DNA of 33,151 nucleotides, from positions 4,148 to 37,298 of the forward strand of contig JH153282.1 of assembly GCA_000226015.1 (NCBI GenBank). The letters are read 5' to 3'. The position numbers and the translations under genes were made by a program. The DNA comes from Mnemiopsis leidyi (lineage: Eukaryota > Ctenophora > Tentaculata > Lobata > Bolinopsidae). The notes beneath the pieces were generated by a model, which did no database searches, was not told the origin of the DNA, and worked only from the letters and a program-made list of their open reading frames with translations. Positions 1-10,014 of the stretch are shown piece by piece (position 1 is the first letter of the stretch; every line of letters begins with the position of its first letter).

Positions 1-1903
1 TGATAGTTTAGATCAAAAGGAACATACTGTGAAAGTTTAAAGAAAATCGCACGGTGGGAACACCTTCAAAAAGGCCTTGTTCCAAAATTTTGGCAATTTG
101 GAACAATGGAACAAGAAAGTCCAACTCGAAATTGTATCCACTTTTGGGACAGTGGGGACAGTAAATTAAAGGCCTAAAACTGGTTCGACTCGACTTAAAT
201 ACGGAAAAAGGTAGTAAAAATGTCGGCATCAACCATAACTTAACAAACTGTTTTAATGCCCCTTATTTACTGTCCCCAAAGTGGATACAAAATCTCGGAT
301 ACTCCAGGGTCCCAGAGACATATCTGGGACAAATTTATCACCCACTTAGACCCCTTTCGGACAATGTGGAGAGCCCAAACTTTCCAGGGACATTTCTAAT
401 ATCGATACAAACCGATTCCAAGTCATTTTTGGGCGTTCAGGAGACTTTCAGTCATTTTTGTATATTTTGTTAATTCCAGGAACCAGGAGCACTCTATAAC
501 GTTTTTGAAGGCCCTATGGTATGGAACATATCAACCATGTTTAATCAAATTAATTGATTATCATGCACTACCAAGCCTTAAAAAGCACTGTTCCAATTTT
601 GTCCCAACTTTGTCTCGTGAAAACAAAGTAGATACAATTTGAATACAAAATCTCGGATTCATCAACTCCTCCAAATGAAAATTCGTTAACCATTTTGTCC
701 AGAGGGTGTTTTTAAACGGAATGTTGCGTGGCCCCAACTGGAACTTGGTCCAACTGAAACTTTATTATGTACTCAGGTCGTCAGATCCCATCGCAGAGTG
801 AGATGAAATAACACGTGATTTCAGCTAAACACTGCGGTTTTAATAGTATTGTCTGTACCGAACTTATACAGCAGTGACAAGAATCGACAAAACATTATTG
901 ATAAACATTTTTATGTTTGCGGAGAATTTGGTGTTCCGCTGTCTGTTAATCACGTCTTTTAGTTGATGTATTGTACTGTAGTTGTAGGGGGTTGGTATTT
1001 TAAAATTTTCCTAACATAAATTATTAACCTTAATCTTCATTTTTAGACAAGGATGTAGCTGAAGGGGCAGTGTCTAAAGCGGTGGAGGTGGTCCTAATCC
1101 CACCCCATCCTGTATTTGTTTGGATGTTGTTGAGAATTCTATCTTTTTCACATCAATAGCTCGGTCTAGTCATTGACTACTTCATTACTATAAACGATGA
1201 AATTAGTGAATAAATTACAGTTTTTATGATTTATTTTGCACTTTGTAAAGTCGGTCCCAATCGCAGCGCGATCGGTAAAATAACACGTGATTTCAGTCAA
1301 TTACAGTGGTTTAGTTGTTTTGTCAGTACTAAACTGTAAAATTTTTTAAAAAAGTTATTCGTGGAAACATGTCTTAAAATAGCAATTTCTGCCACCGGTG
1401 CTCCAATTTCAGGTTTAATATTTCCTTGTGTGGGGATGTATCTCGAAATAGAACTCTGAAAGACTCTATTTTCTTGATCTTATTTTGTCTATAACACTAT
1501 AACAAACAACCTTTGAAAGTCTTTTTTTAGATTTACCCGTGGAAACGTGTCTTAAAATAGCAATTTTTACCACCAGTGCTCCTATTTCAGGACAGTATCT
1601 CGAAAACGAAATCATAAAAACCATATTTTTTCGTAACATACCATCTGTGAAAGTTTAGAAAAGTTATCCTTGGGAAAATGTCGAAAATGGACTTTTCTTG
1701 ATACCGTACGGCGGTACAAAACAAAAATCCAACTCTGATTTTATATGATTATTACTTACTAGTAGTTTTAACACAATTGATGGGCATCAATCATTAGGCA
1801 TCAAATTGCGACGAGCCTAACCTCCAGTAACGTCAATTAATGACGTTAACGCATAATCATTGATAGTAATTGGATCGAGAAATGGCGCCTTGCTGGGACT
1901 AAC
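1..1903. other. Left-edge noncoding DNA with diverged short repeats
   Basis: I see no convincing gene in this stretch. It contains dispersed, diverged duplications. A block starting near 1358 (around 'cttaaaatagcaattt') recurs near 1536. Another block around 'aaataacacgtgatttcag' occurs near 807 and again near 1281. The phrase 'acaaaatctcgga' occurs near 287 and near 644. They look like old repeats rather than coding sequence. Short open frames here have no recognisable domain. Downstream exons of the TRAF-like gene (minus strand) would be expected to lie this way or off the left edge, but I could not identify them. Confidence 0.5.
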
Positions 1904-1954
1904 CTCTTGACAGAGCCCACATAATTGACATTCCTCACAACTCAACTGATGTTC
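1904..1954 (-). CDS. TRAF-like zinc-finger exon (17 codons)
   Basis: A phase-0 exon between ...cttctcttgcag and gttagt encodes EHQLSCEECQLCGLCQE. It supplies the His and Cys that close the previous finger and opens another C-x2-C pair. It is the last exon I can place for this gene; nothing to its left in the window could be assigned. Confidence 0.7.
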
Positions 1955-4900
1955 CTGCAAGAGAAGTTTCGGTCAATTCTTACATATCGTTAGCGAAATA
2001 TTCTTCTATTGATTCGTATGTAGCCTGGTATCGACTTACTGATATTCAGTTTTACCGCATGATTTATCAAATCGAAATAAACTGAATTTCATTACAATCC
2101 CACACAGGAGTTTGCTAAAAAAAGATAATCAAGTTATTGATTCAGCCGCATGTAAATGAATTACCAGGACATAGAATGTGGTTTGAGTGTATGAGGTACC
2201 AGAGTAATTAGGAATGAACGTGATCATTAGATTACAAAGCAGCAAAAATTCTACTGTATCCAGTATAAACTAGGATATAAGGGGTTTACACCACTAACTA
2301 TTGAAAGCTCACTTTCTACAAAATACTACCGATTAGCTCCTGAACTTCTTGAACTGATTCTAGTACTTACTTTTAGCTGTTTAAACTGCAGTTTAATATC
2401 GCAAAACGGGCATCGCACCTGAAACAAATAAAGGCTCATTAATGACCAACGATCCTGCACCAAAACTTAATTCAAAAATATGGAAGTATTCCGATCAAGG
2501 AATAAAATTTATTTCAATTTTTATTCTCCAAATATAAAGCCACACAAGTAACTCACGATGTAATGTTGACAAGAATCTTGGTGATCTGAAATATCCGATC
2601 TTCTGGACTTGTGTGTACAATCCTTGTGTTTACATTTAATTAGCACCTCCGTGCAGTTAACTGTGTGCACCTGCAGGAAATTACTGATCAGGAATTCCAG
2701 GAATTCGTGACATCTAAGTACATTGCCTTCCAGCTATTTAGTGGGTTGCCAATGTTGGGCTAACAACTTAACAATATTAAATGGTTTGGTACAAGAAGAT
2801 GTACAAGAATGCACAAGAAGATGTAAAAGAATTTGAACTGTACTGTGTACTACTGTAATTGTTTTCGGAATGAGGGAAGTCTGAAAAGTCGACAAAAAAA
2901 ACTACAAATAGTTAGCAGTTAACAACTATACAGTTGTTGTGCACTTTGCACATTATGTACGTGTATTGTGTAACAATTTAGGATTCCCCATCTTGTCGAT
3001 ATGAACATGTACATTAAACATGGATAAAAAACATGGATATTGAACAATGAATTTTGATACTGAACATGTAAAGGGTATAAAAATAAAGTTATTCCAATTT
3101 CCACTGAAACTATCATTGAGTCAGATAGCTAGAGATGCATACTTTACCACTTTACTAACTAGAGCTAGTTACTAGAGCTTCACAAAGTTATAACTATTGT
3201 AAACCATGCTTGCAACATTGGCTGAATATTTGTAACACTGACAGTTTTAACAACCAATACAATATACACGTATCGTGCTTTATCAAACTTAACCTAGTAG
3301 AGACACTGAGCTTAATTTGCTGATCAAATTACTAAAATTAACATGTTGGAATTTTCTGGAAACATTTCAATAATAGTATTATTCAAGGTAAAAGCCACAC
3401 TGTTGATGTACTTTGTACAACGATTAAGAAAACTGATGTCCATACTGGACTTGCGAGTACATATTACACGGTACGACAGTAACAGGTAACTCTGTTACTG
3501 TCAGTAGAACATCTGTACCAATTGTAAACGGCGGCTTGTAATTATTCAGGAAACGAGAGCAATAAAGCATGGAGCTGGCAATTGTATGAGTGTGTAGAAC
3601 TATACGCATGTATACATAGATTGTATATACATTGTGTGTATACGTGTGTATACACACAGTGTATATACATTGTGTGTGCAAGTGTGTAATGTGTATATGA
3701 TACATCGTGTGTAATGTGTACGATGACATCTAGCATACACTTTAGCGCGATTGAAAATAAAATAGGAAGGCTAGTCACATGCAGTAATATTAAACAAGAA
3801 TATAATGTAGTGGAGTAAACGATGACTAACCCCTAAAATCGTGATTAATTTTTCCATAGATCAAATCAAACAAGATGCCTTGTTGATACACAATATGGGA
3901 GAAAATCTGTAATATGTTTTAAAGATACTGGAGCTTATATTGGAGTCTAGAGCTGACAGAAATTCCAGCACATTTTCCCAGGATAAATCAAGAATATAGA
4001 TTTCATGCTTTAGACAATTACGTTTCTTTGGCTTAAAATGATGAAATGATAACCAAAACCACCACGTCAAATCGATGACGTATAATTTCTAGATTTGACA
4101 CTAAAAGGTTCTGCAGTAATAGTTTACAGCAGAAGAAACACTATATAACCAACTTCTTGATTCATCCTGGGTAAAAGTGGAATAATTTCTGTCAGCTCTT
4201 CAAATGACTTATGAGAAAATCTCCGATATCCTAACACAACGAGGCTCATGAAATCTTCTTTGACTTAATTTCCAGACCTCAGTAATGACTGATTTGACAT
4301 CAAGGTGATCATTTAATTCGTCAAAGCAAAAGAAATTTCTGAAGAATGAAAAAACCATTTACTCAGGCTTTAATATATTTCTAAGCGGTTAGCTAATTAA
4401 ATATTTAAATCTGATTTGATAAAGTTAGAAGATGCCCGTGCCCGGCTAGTCATTTAGCGTTTGTCCGTCAGTCAATTTTTCGTTTTTGGGGGGTTTTCTG
4501 TCACTCGAGTGCTTGTTTAACTGGTTGTTGTATTAGCTTCTTTAATTTGAGTAACGTGTCACCCATGTTTGTCCTATCGCAAAACATTAAGTCTAGGTGT
4601 ACAGATAGGACGAATTGCCATTCTTGTCTTATCAACTTCTTACCTGAGATAACGTCAATACAAAAAGACATTTTTCAAAGATTACAGCTTAAAATTAAAA
4701 ATAAATATTACTTTTCGGCGCGATAAGGAGATGTTTCTCTCAACCATCTGTTTCTTAGAGCTTTTATTTATAAATCGCCGCGATCACTACAAATTGGTAA
4801 CCACTGTCTATTTTGAGTATGCTCATATCGAGTGTTTTTCTGGTATCCTAGCTGTTTTTATCGTAAATCTTTGCAGTGTCATTGACAATGCGATTGTTGA

Positions 4901-5544
4901 TAGCTTTGTGTTCTTCAGTTTCTTGATGTAGCATAATTCATTTTTCATTTTGAAATATTATTCATCATTTATCATGATTTAAAGACTTGATCCCTCAAGA
5001 ATTACACCATTAGTAAACAGTTTCAAATCCATGAAATTAAGTGGAACTCAAAACTAGAATAGACTAATTTGATGTTTTCGACTTGGCATATGCTCAATCA
5101 ACTAATGAGATGGATACTCCGCATTATGACCCACATTCTTAAGTCTTGGTCGTCCTTTGTAACAATTATAATGTCACGTTCGCCGGATCCTTGCATATGC
5201 TTTAAGCATTTGTAAGTTTTTTTTATGTTTTGGGGGCCTGACATCTGTCAAATAAGCTTTGTCTGAGAAGTTGTTAGTGTTAATTCGAAATCTTAAAACA
5301 TAAACATTTTGTTATCGCTTTTTTCCCTCAATACAGATCTCTAAATGAGTAAATGGTCAGTTTGTGTCACATGTTTGGAACACAGTTTTCTGATTGGTCG
5401 ATTACCTGAGTAAAATCAGAGAAGTCCCCCGACCAGGAGCAGAGAGTACACTCCACTTTTATAGTTTTAATCTGTTTAGATACAAAGTTGTTAGGGGCAA
5501 ATACTTCTGTCACAGGGGCTGCTTTGCATTGCGGACAACAGGAT
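1904..5544 (-). CDS. TRAF-like zinc-finger protein, partial multi-exon gene
   Basis: Four minus-strand exons fit together: 5406-5544, 2557-2670, 2371-2418 and 1904-1954. Each has a canonical acceptor and donor, and all three introns between them are phase 0. The product starts with the end of a RING-like segment (CCPQC), continues through the characteristic 'APNNFVSKQI' linker, and then has a run of TRAF-type zinc fingers with C...C...H...C spacing (VECTLCSW, LIKCKHKDC, VRCPFC, SCEECQLC). In the family these fingers follow an N-terminal RING and precede a coiled coil and a MATH domain, and the proteins act as cytoplasmic signalling adaptors and E3 ligases. The first RING half and the MATH domain are not visible here. 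The upstream exon begins in phase 2, so at least one more 5' exon is expected, unless translation starts at an in-frame ATG at 5603. The gene may continue off the left edge. The TRAF-type finger call is firm; the gene boundaries are not. Confidence 0.75.
2371..2418 (-). CDS. TRAF-like zinc-finger exon (16 codons)
   Basis: A short phase-0 exon, with acceptor ...tttgtttcag and donor gtaagtac, encodes VRCPFCDIKLQFKQLK, the first half of a TRAF finger. The histidine and cysteine that complete the finger come from the next exon (EHQLSC). Confidence 0.72.
2557..2670 (-). CDS. TRAF-like zinc-finger exon
   Basis: This 38-codon phase-0 exon lies between ...ttcctgcag and gtgagt. It encodes VNCTEVLIKCKHKDC, then a basic stretch, then SDISDHQDSC. 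The C-H-x3-C spacing and 'L/I-x2-H-x3-C' ending are those of TRAF-type fingers. Joined directly to the exon at 5406-5544 it completes the preceding finger (DFTQ-VHTVNC), which supports a single 2.7-kb intron between them. Confidence 0.75.
2671..5405. other. Intronic/noncoding DNA of the TRAF-like gene, with TG/TA-rich simple repeat
   Basis: No exon could be supported between the first two TRAF-like exons, and the phases agree without one. A TG/TA-rich simple-sequence tract lies at about 3590-3720. A minus-strand open stretch near 4230-4350 (containing FCFDELNDHL) looks faintly finger-like but lacks the cysteine pairs and has the wrong phase, so I did not annotate it. Confidence 0.5.
5406..5544 (-). 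CDS. TRAF-like exon: RING end plus first TRAF finger
   Basis: The acceptor (revcomp of + 5545-5560, ...caatttcag) precedes a 139-base exon read from phase 2 to phase 0, ending ACTCAG before gtaatc. It encodes the last C-x2-C pair of a RING (CCPQC), then PNNFVSKQIKTIKV, then C-x2-C-S-W-S-G-D-F-S-D-F. This matches the RING-to-finger junction of TRAF proteins. Reading through the acceptor, the frame stays open to an ATG at 5603, so a RING-less start there is an alternative. Confidence 0.7.
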
Positions 5545-6465
5545 CTGAAATTGTTAGAGATAGGTTTATCGAGGGTAAAGTAAGAACTTATAGCAGAATT
5601 CATGCATTGATAGATATTTATTATCGAAATAATAATCGCAATTCATCTCATTTGATAGAAGCTGCAACAAAAGTCGCTGTCAAGAGGAATAAGATAGTTT
5701 TACGATGGAGCTTGGGTCCTTTCCGCATAAACTATTTAGGTCTAATGTATTAGGATTTAGGACACACCTAATGTGTATTAAATGCACTGTTAAGTTGATA
5801 AGACTACCGACCACAGCGACGATCGCGACACATAAAACTGTTAGTTCTCTATAGAATAAACTTAAGTGAATTTGTGCCATTTTTGTTGGCTTTTACAAAG
5901 CCGATACTCTCCATGTCACATTATTGTTCATGCAACAAAGCAATCTCCGATAAATGTCCTCATTCCTGCGTCCAAAGAAATGCAGAGGTCTGTTACTCTG
6001 TTGAGTTCCTAGATTAGTCTAGATTCGCAGAGTTGCTAAATAACTCAAGATTTGCTGAGTTAGTAGATTACTATCGAATTGCTAGCTTACAGTCTGTAGG
6101 AATGAGTGCAGCTATAACCCTCTACCTCAGAGTAAGAACTTTGATTTATTTTCATCGTCTCTCAATCAAGATCACACAGTGTTAGGAATCATTTAATTTA
6201 ACAACTGTTAAGAGTTTTTACAGAAAACAATAACATCTGTTAAACATTTGTTTTAATTTCTCGTAACGAGATACCCGGTATCAATATCTACAACACAGAA
6301 ATATTTACAGCTGTTGTTTTACAAAGATCTCTGTTATATAAACCAGAATTGTTTCGAATAAAATATAACGTTTTTGTAGTATCTAAAGGGAAAGGTTTGG
6401 GAAAATGGTTTGTTTTTCCAGAATGGCGCCGCCTTTTAACATCTCGAATTAAGTGGAATCAACTA
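5545..6465. other. Intergenic stretch between TRAF-like gene and GPCR
   Basis: This should contain the promoter region of the plus-strand GPCR and any 5' end of the minus-strand TRAF-like gene. I searched both strands for a RING exon (C-x2-C ... C-x-H-x2-C) and found none. A short hydrophobic minus-strand frame at 5680-5880 has no family resemblance. Confidence 0.4.
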
Positions 6466-6553
6466 GATCTTTGATTCCTAACATCCCAATCCCAGATATA
6501 GGCATGTCGGATCTGTAATTCCTAACATCCCAATCCCAGATATAGCCATGTCA
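6466..6553 (+). repeat. 44-bp tandem duplication spanning the GPCR start codon
   Basis: Two near-identical 44-bp units, 6466-6509 and 6510-6553, abut each other. Both contain 'cctaacatcccaatcccaga' and end in an ATGTC. The second ATG (6548) opens the GPCR. The first (6504) opens a four-codon frame that ends in TAA at 6516-6518, so the duplication has created a minimal upstream ORF. Confidence 0.9.
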
Positions 6554-7666
6554 GAAGACCGAGAAAATCCCACACTCGGATACATCACATCCGTCCTGGC
6601 CGCATTTTCTGTGTTTGGTAACCTTAACAGCATCCTCGCTATTTCCCGCGTCATCTGGAAGTCCCCTAGAGGTCGGGTATCCGTCCCGACCGAGGCTCAA
6701 CCTCGTCGTCCTTCTACCGAGGGTCCTTACCGTCGTCACGTTACCTTGCTCTTAGCTCTGTCCGTGGTAAACTTTGCCGTGGCAGTTCTACACATAACGT
6801 TCGTAGCAATAGCGTGTTTTCAAGGGTACTGGTTGGACATGACGTCATCAAGTAAAGAGGAGGTGTTTCTGAAGCAGATCCTCAACAAGGGAACGTGGTG
6901 TAACGTCTCATCCTACTTCGTCAGAGCCTTCTCTTCTCTTGCTATCAGTACTGTCAGTGTGATAGGGATAGAACGGACAGTGACAATCTGGTATCCTCTC
7001 AGAGCAACCACATTCCTGTCGAACAGAAGGGTGCTGCTTCTACTGCTGTTCCTGTGGGCCGCTGCTCTAGGGCTGCAGGTGCAGGAGGGATGTATGCGAC
7101 ACATTGTAGTGTATGTCGTGCCCGCCTACCAGTGTGTAAAGAGTTACACTAATCCAGGGGATGTGCAGACCATTATCGGGACTTACATTGCCTTCAACAT
7201 GTTCAACATGTTGATCATCATGGTCACTAGCTCGGCAACCGTGGTTACTCTGGTTAGAATGAGGAAGGTTGCCAAGAGTGTTTCTACGAAATGCGTTTCC
7301 CAGAAAAGAAGAAAAAGTGACCCCAGTAACAAGATATTCTTCCTCGGAGTAACATCTCTGATAATCGTGTGTATCAACACCTTCACCTGGTTACCTTACA
7401 ATCTCCTGAGTATTCTGCGTTACGTGCTGCGATACAACCCCGCCGCCTCCCTCAGACTACGCAACTTTAACCTCCGAACTGTGGTGTGGTGGATCCAGTA
7501 CGTATCACCGGCTTTAAGTCCGCTCATATTTGTCTTTCGAATTGAGGCTATACGTGTTGAAGCTGTCGAGTTGTTCAGGACTGCTTTCAAGCCGGTTTTT
7601 AATTTCCAAAAAAAGTTTCACAATCATAAATGTCATAAGATTGATACTAAAAAAGGCTCTACCTAA
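6548..7666 (+). CDS. Intronless rhodopsin-family-like GPCR
   Basis: The gene encodes 372 residues with seven hydrophobic segments. Visible class A landmarks are the GN of TM1 (FGNLNS), a TM3 cysteine (TWC) with a second extracellular-loop cysteine (YQC), an E-R in place of DRY after TM3 (GIERTVTIWYP), a TM4 tryptophan, TM6 'TFTWLP' and a TM7 'SPLIF' where NPxxY is usual. The TM2 acidic residue (LAxxD) is replaced by asparagine (LSVVN). The third intracellular loop is short and basic (RRKSDPSNK). The predicted role is a plasma-membrane receptor with unknown ligand. The single open frame and the cluster of atypical microswitch residues suggest a lineage-specific orphan receptor. The ATG at 6548 is chosen because the N-terminus then fits directly before TM1; it sits in a 44-bp duplication. 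A polyadenylation signal (aataaa, about 7812) follows. Confidence 0.88.
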   Translation: MSEDRENPTLGYITSVLAAFSVFGNLNSILAISRVIWKSPRGRVSVPTEAQPRRPSTEGPYRRHVTLLLALSVVNFAVAVLHITFVAIACFQGYWLDMTSSSKEEVFLKQILNKGTWCNVSSYFVRAFSSLAISTVSVIGIERTVTIWYPLRATTFLSNRRVLLLLLFLWAAALGLQVQEGCMRHIVVYVVPAYQCVKSYTNPGDVQTIIGTYIAFNMFNMLIIMVTSSATVVTLVRMRKVAKSVSTKCVSQKRRKSDPSNKIFFLGVTSLIIVCINTFTWLPYNLLSILRYVLRYNPAASLRLRNFNLRTVVWWIQYVSPALSPLIFVFRIEAIRVEAVELFRTAFKPVFNFQKKFHNHKCHKIDTKKGST

Positions 7667-7734
7667 TTTTTTGTTTTAAGTTTCCGTTTAATTCTAATTA
7701 TTGCTTATGAGTTAATTCAAAATAATCTAGGAGT

Positions 7735-8300
7735 GGTTAACTGTGTTTTTTCTTTCCAATGTTTTTAATGTATGAACTAATTGGTAAATTCTCATTGCTT
7801 TCGTAACCCCGAATAAATAATATCTTGAAAGATATTTTCAGTGAGATTGTGAACTGCGGAACAGTTACTCAAGTTCTATGCATAATGCAATTTTTTGGCA
7901 ATTTGGTAGAATGGTAAACAACTGGGGCAAGGTTGGGACAGTGTACTGGGCAGCGTATTGGGAAAGGTTTGGATACAGTCCGGTAATGAAGCACGATCTG
8001 GGCTGACGAGGTTAGGACAAAGTAAGGGACTGGGGCTCCCTACCTATTTTTCTATTTTTACATCTATCTTTCGAGCTATTTCTTGCCTCAGTCGTTTGCC
8101 AAGTTAATTTTAATTTTGTAATGTCAAGATTTGTAGACAGGCGGTTGTTCACAGGCGGTTGTGATTTTCTATGAAATTTAGAATATATATGTTAAAGTGA
8201 AAGGCATGAAATAAAAGTGATTTCTGTTGAAATTTGTCATTTTGTTTAAGCTTTATCTAAGTAATTTTTGAGTTGAAATGAAATAAATGAAAAAAAATTA
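7735..8300. repeat. Copy 1 of duplicated GPCR 3' flank
   Basis: This segment begins in the 3' flank of the GPCR. It shares an ordered series of blocks with 8508-9185: 'cattgctttcrt...acccsa', 'gaactgcgga', 'ttggcaatttggtagaatgg', 'ggggctccctacct', 'gtgaaaggcatgaaata' and 'aaatttgtcattttgttt'. Copy 1 carries the aataaa signal; the matching site in copy 2 is altered. Confidence 0.8.
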
Positions 8301-8507
8301 TTTTTAGTGCTTACCAGATACCTACCAAATAGGAGTCGGAAATAATATCACGTGACAGCGTTTCTCAAAATTGATTGGTTGTATCCTGCTTCTCATTGAT
8401 CATTCGCTGTCACCTAATCTTTGTATTATTGGATCAAGAGGATAGATTACGTTAGTATGTTTCTGTTTAATTTTCGATCACAAGTTGATTCAGGGAAATT
8501 TACGAGT

Positions 8508-9185
8508 GATCAACTGTTTCATTTCTTTCAAGTGTTTTTAAACGTATTAGCTTAGTAGTAAATCATCATTGCTTTCATGACCCGATTAAATATCATTTTG
8601 AAAAATATTTTAATGAGATTTTGAACTGCGGAATAGTTCTATACATAATGAAAATTTTTGGCAATTTGGTAGAATGGTAAACGACCGGGGCAAAGTTGGG
8701 GCATGTGTGGGGCAGGATACTGGGCAGCGTACTGGACAAGGTTGGGGCATGTGTGGGGCAGGGTACTGGGCAGCGTACTGGGCAAGGTTGGGGCATGTGT
8801 GGGCAACGTACTGGGCAACGTACTGGGCAAGGTTAAGGAAGTGCCCAGGGAAGGTCGGGGCTAAAACCAGGGTTGAAGCAAGGTCTGGGTAGGCAAGGTT
8901 AGGGCAAAGTTAGGGACTAGGGCTCCCTACCTCTTGTCCTATTCTTTCATCAATTTATTGAGTTATTTCGTGTCCCGGTCGTTCGCCAAGTTGAAATTGT
9001 TTTTCTAATGTCAAGATTTGTAGATTTATATTTACAGGCGGCTGTGATTGTCTATGAAATTAAGGACATATCTGTTGAAGTGAAAGGCATGAAATAAGAG
9101 TGATGTCTGGATGTAATGAAATTTGTCATTTTGTTTAAGCTTTATTTTAGTAATTTTTTAAATTGAAATAAAATAAATGCAATAA
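8508..9185. repeat. Copy 2 of duplicated GPCR 3' flank, with expanded minisatellite
   Basis: This is the second copy of the block at 7735-8300, about 0.78 kb downstream in the same orientation. It differs mainly by expansion of a G-rich minisatellite (about 8688-8840) at the place where copy 1 has a short 'gggcaaggttgggacagtg' stretch. The divergence between copies suggests an old event. Confidence 0.8.
8688..8840. repeat. G-rich minisatellite, about 45-bp unit, roughly 3 copies
   Basis: The higher-order unit consists of 'gttggggcatgtgtggggca' followed by 'tactgggcagcgtactgg' and is repeated about three times, with internal 'tactgggca' sub-repeats. The open frames across it on both strands are low-complexity by-products of the repeat. 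Confidence 0.85.
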
Positions 9186-9867
9186 ACAAATTTCTGGTTT
9201 CTATTGGTCATTCGCCGTCTTCTGATGGAAGAAAAATTTCCGACTCCAAAATTCTGACGTCCATTTAAACTATCGAAAAATGAAAAGGGTTCTATCCCTC
9301 ATTGCAAACGGCCTCACGAAGAATTTGCATAAAAAGCGGTTGGATTCTACAACACATTTGTGGTTTGACGATATATGGCATTGTGATTTAAGTGTGTCGA
9401 ATGTTTGTGCTCATACAAACCCCTAGATTGTAGATTTTAGTGCAGTACGTGGTTGCCTACTGCTAGCATATCGGGTATTGGCGTTGCCTAGCAACCACCA
9501 GGATTTCTGATAGTGTTTCATTAATGAATTTCTTTGCCGAAACAATAACCCAGTTTTCATAATCGTTAGGGAGTTAGAAGATGTAATTGTTAGGCTGAAC
9601 ATGAGTGAGGTGTCATATGAGCTATTGTACAAATCTCCAAGATACATGTTATAACGTAGTCGATGACAGTGAAGGTAGTGATCACTGCATCGTGTACTGC
9701 ACCATCACTCTACTGCTCGTAACCACGAGAATACCACTCCTGCCAGTCAAACTAAGTCATGTTAAAAACAAAGTTACCGCAGCCTGCATTTCTTTTCTTA
9801 GCTCGAATTTCAACTATCGTTGATTTCCTGGTTGTGTGTTTGATCTAGTTTAGTTGTGTACCTGACA

Positions 9868-10014
9868 ATGACAGCTCCACATACTCGCGGCGAACTAAAC
9901 AGGCCTTGTGAGGACACCTCATTTGGAAGTGATTCTCTTATGCGGCTAGCGCAGGTAGATGGGCTTCTCCATAGTTCTATTAAGATGGAGGTTGAAAGAG
10001 CTTTTCAGAGAGAG
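9868..10014 (+). CDS. dsRBD-like gene, exon 1
   Basis: A 49-codon first exon runs from ATG 9868 to ...CAGAGAGAG before gtaaaag. It encodes a hydrophilic N-terminus with a likely helix (KMEVERAFQRE). The phase-0 end matches exon 2. Confidence 0.6.

Noticed and set aside
4230-4350. Minus-strand stretch with FCFDELNDHL as an additional TRAF finger exon
   Set aside because: It lacks the cysteine pairs, and its acceptor phase does not match the neighbouring exons.
5394-5753. 119-codon plus-strand open frame
   Set aside because: It lies opposite the TRAF-like zinc-finger exon, whose reading has clear cysteine motifs and splice sites; the plus frame has no recognisable features.
5905-5990. Cys-rich short plus-strand peptide beginning MSHYCSCNKAISDKC
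   Set aside because: Only about 25 codons before a possible donor, no partner exon and no known family.
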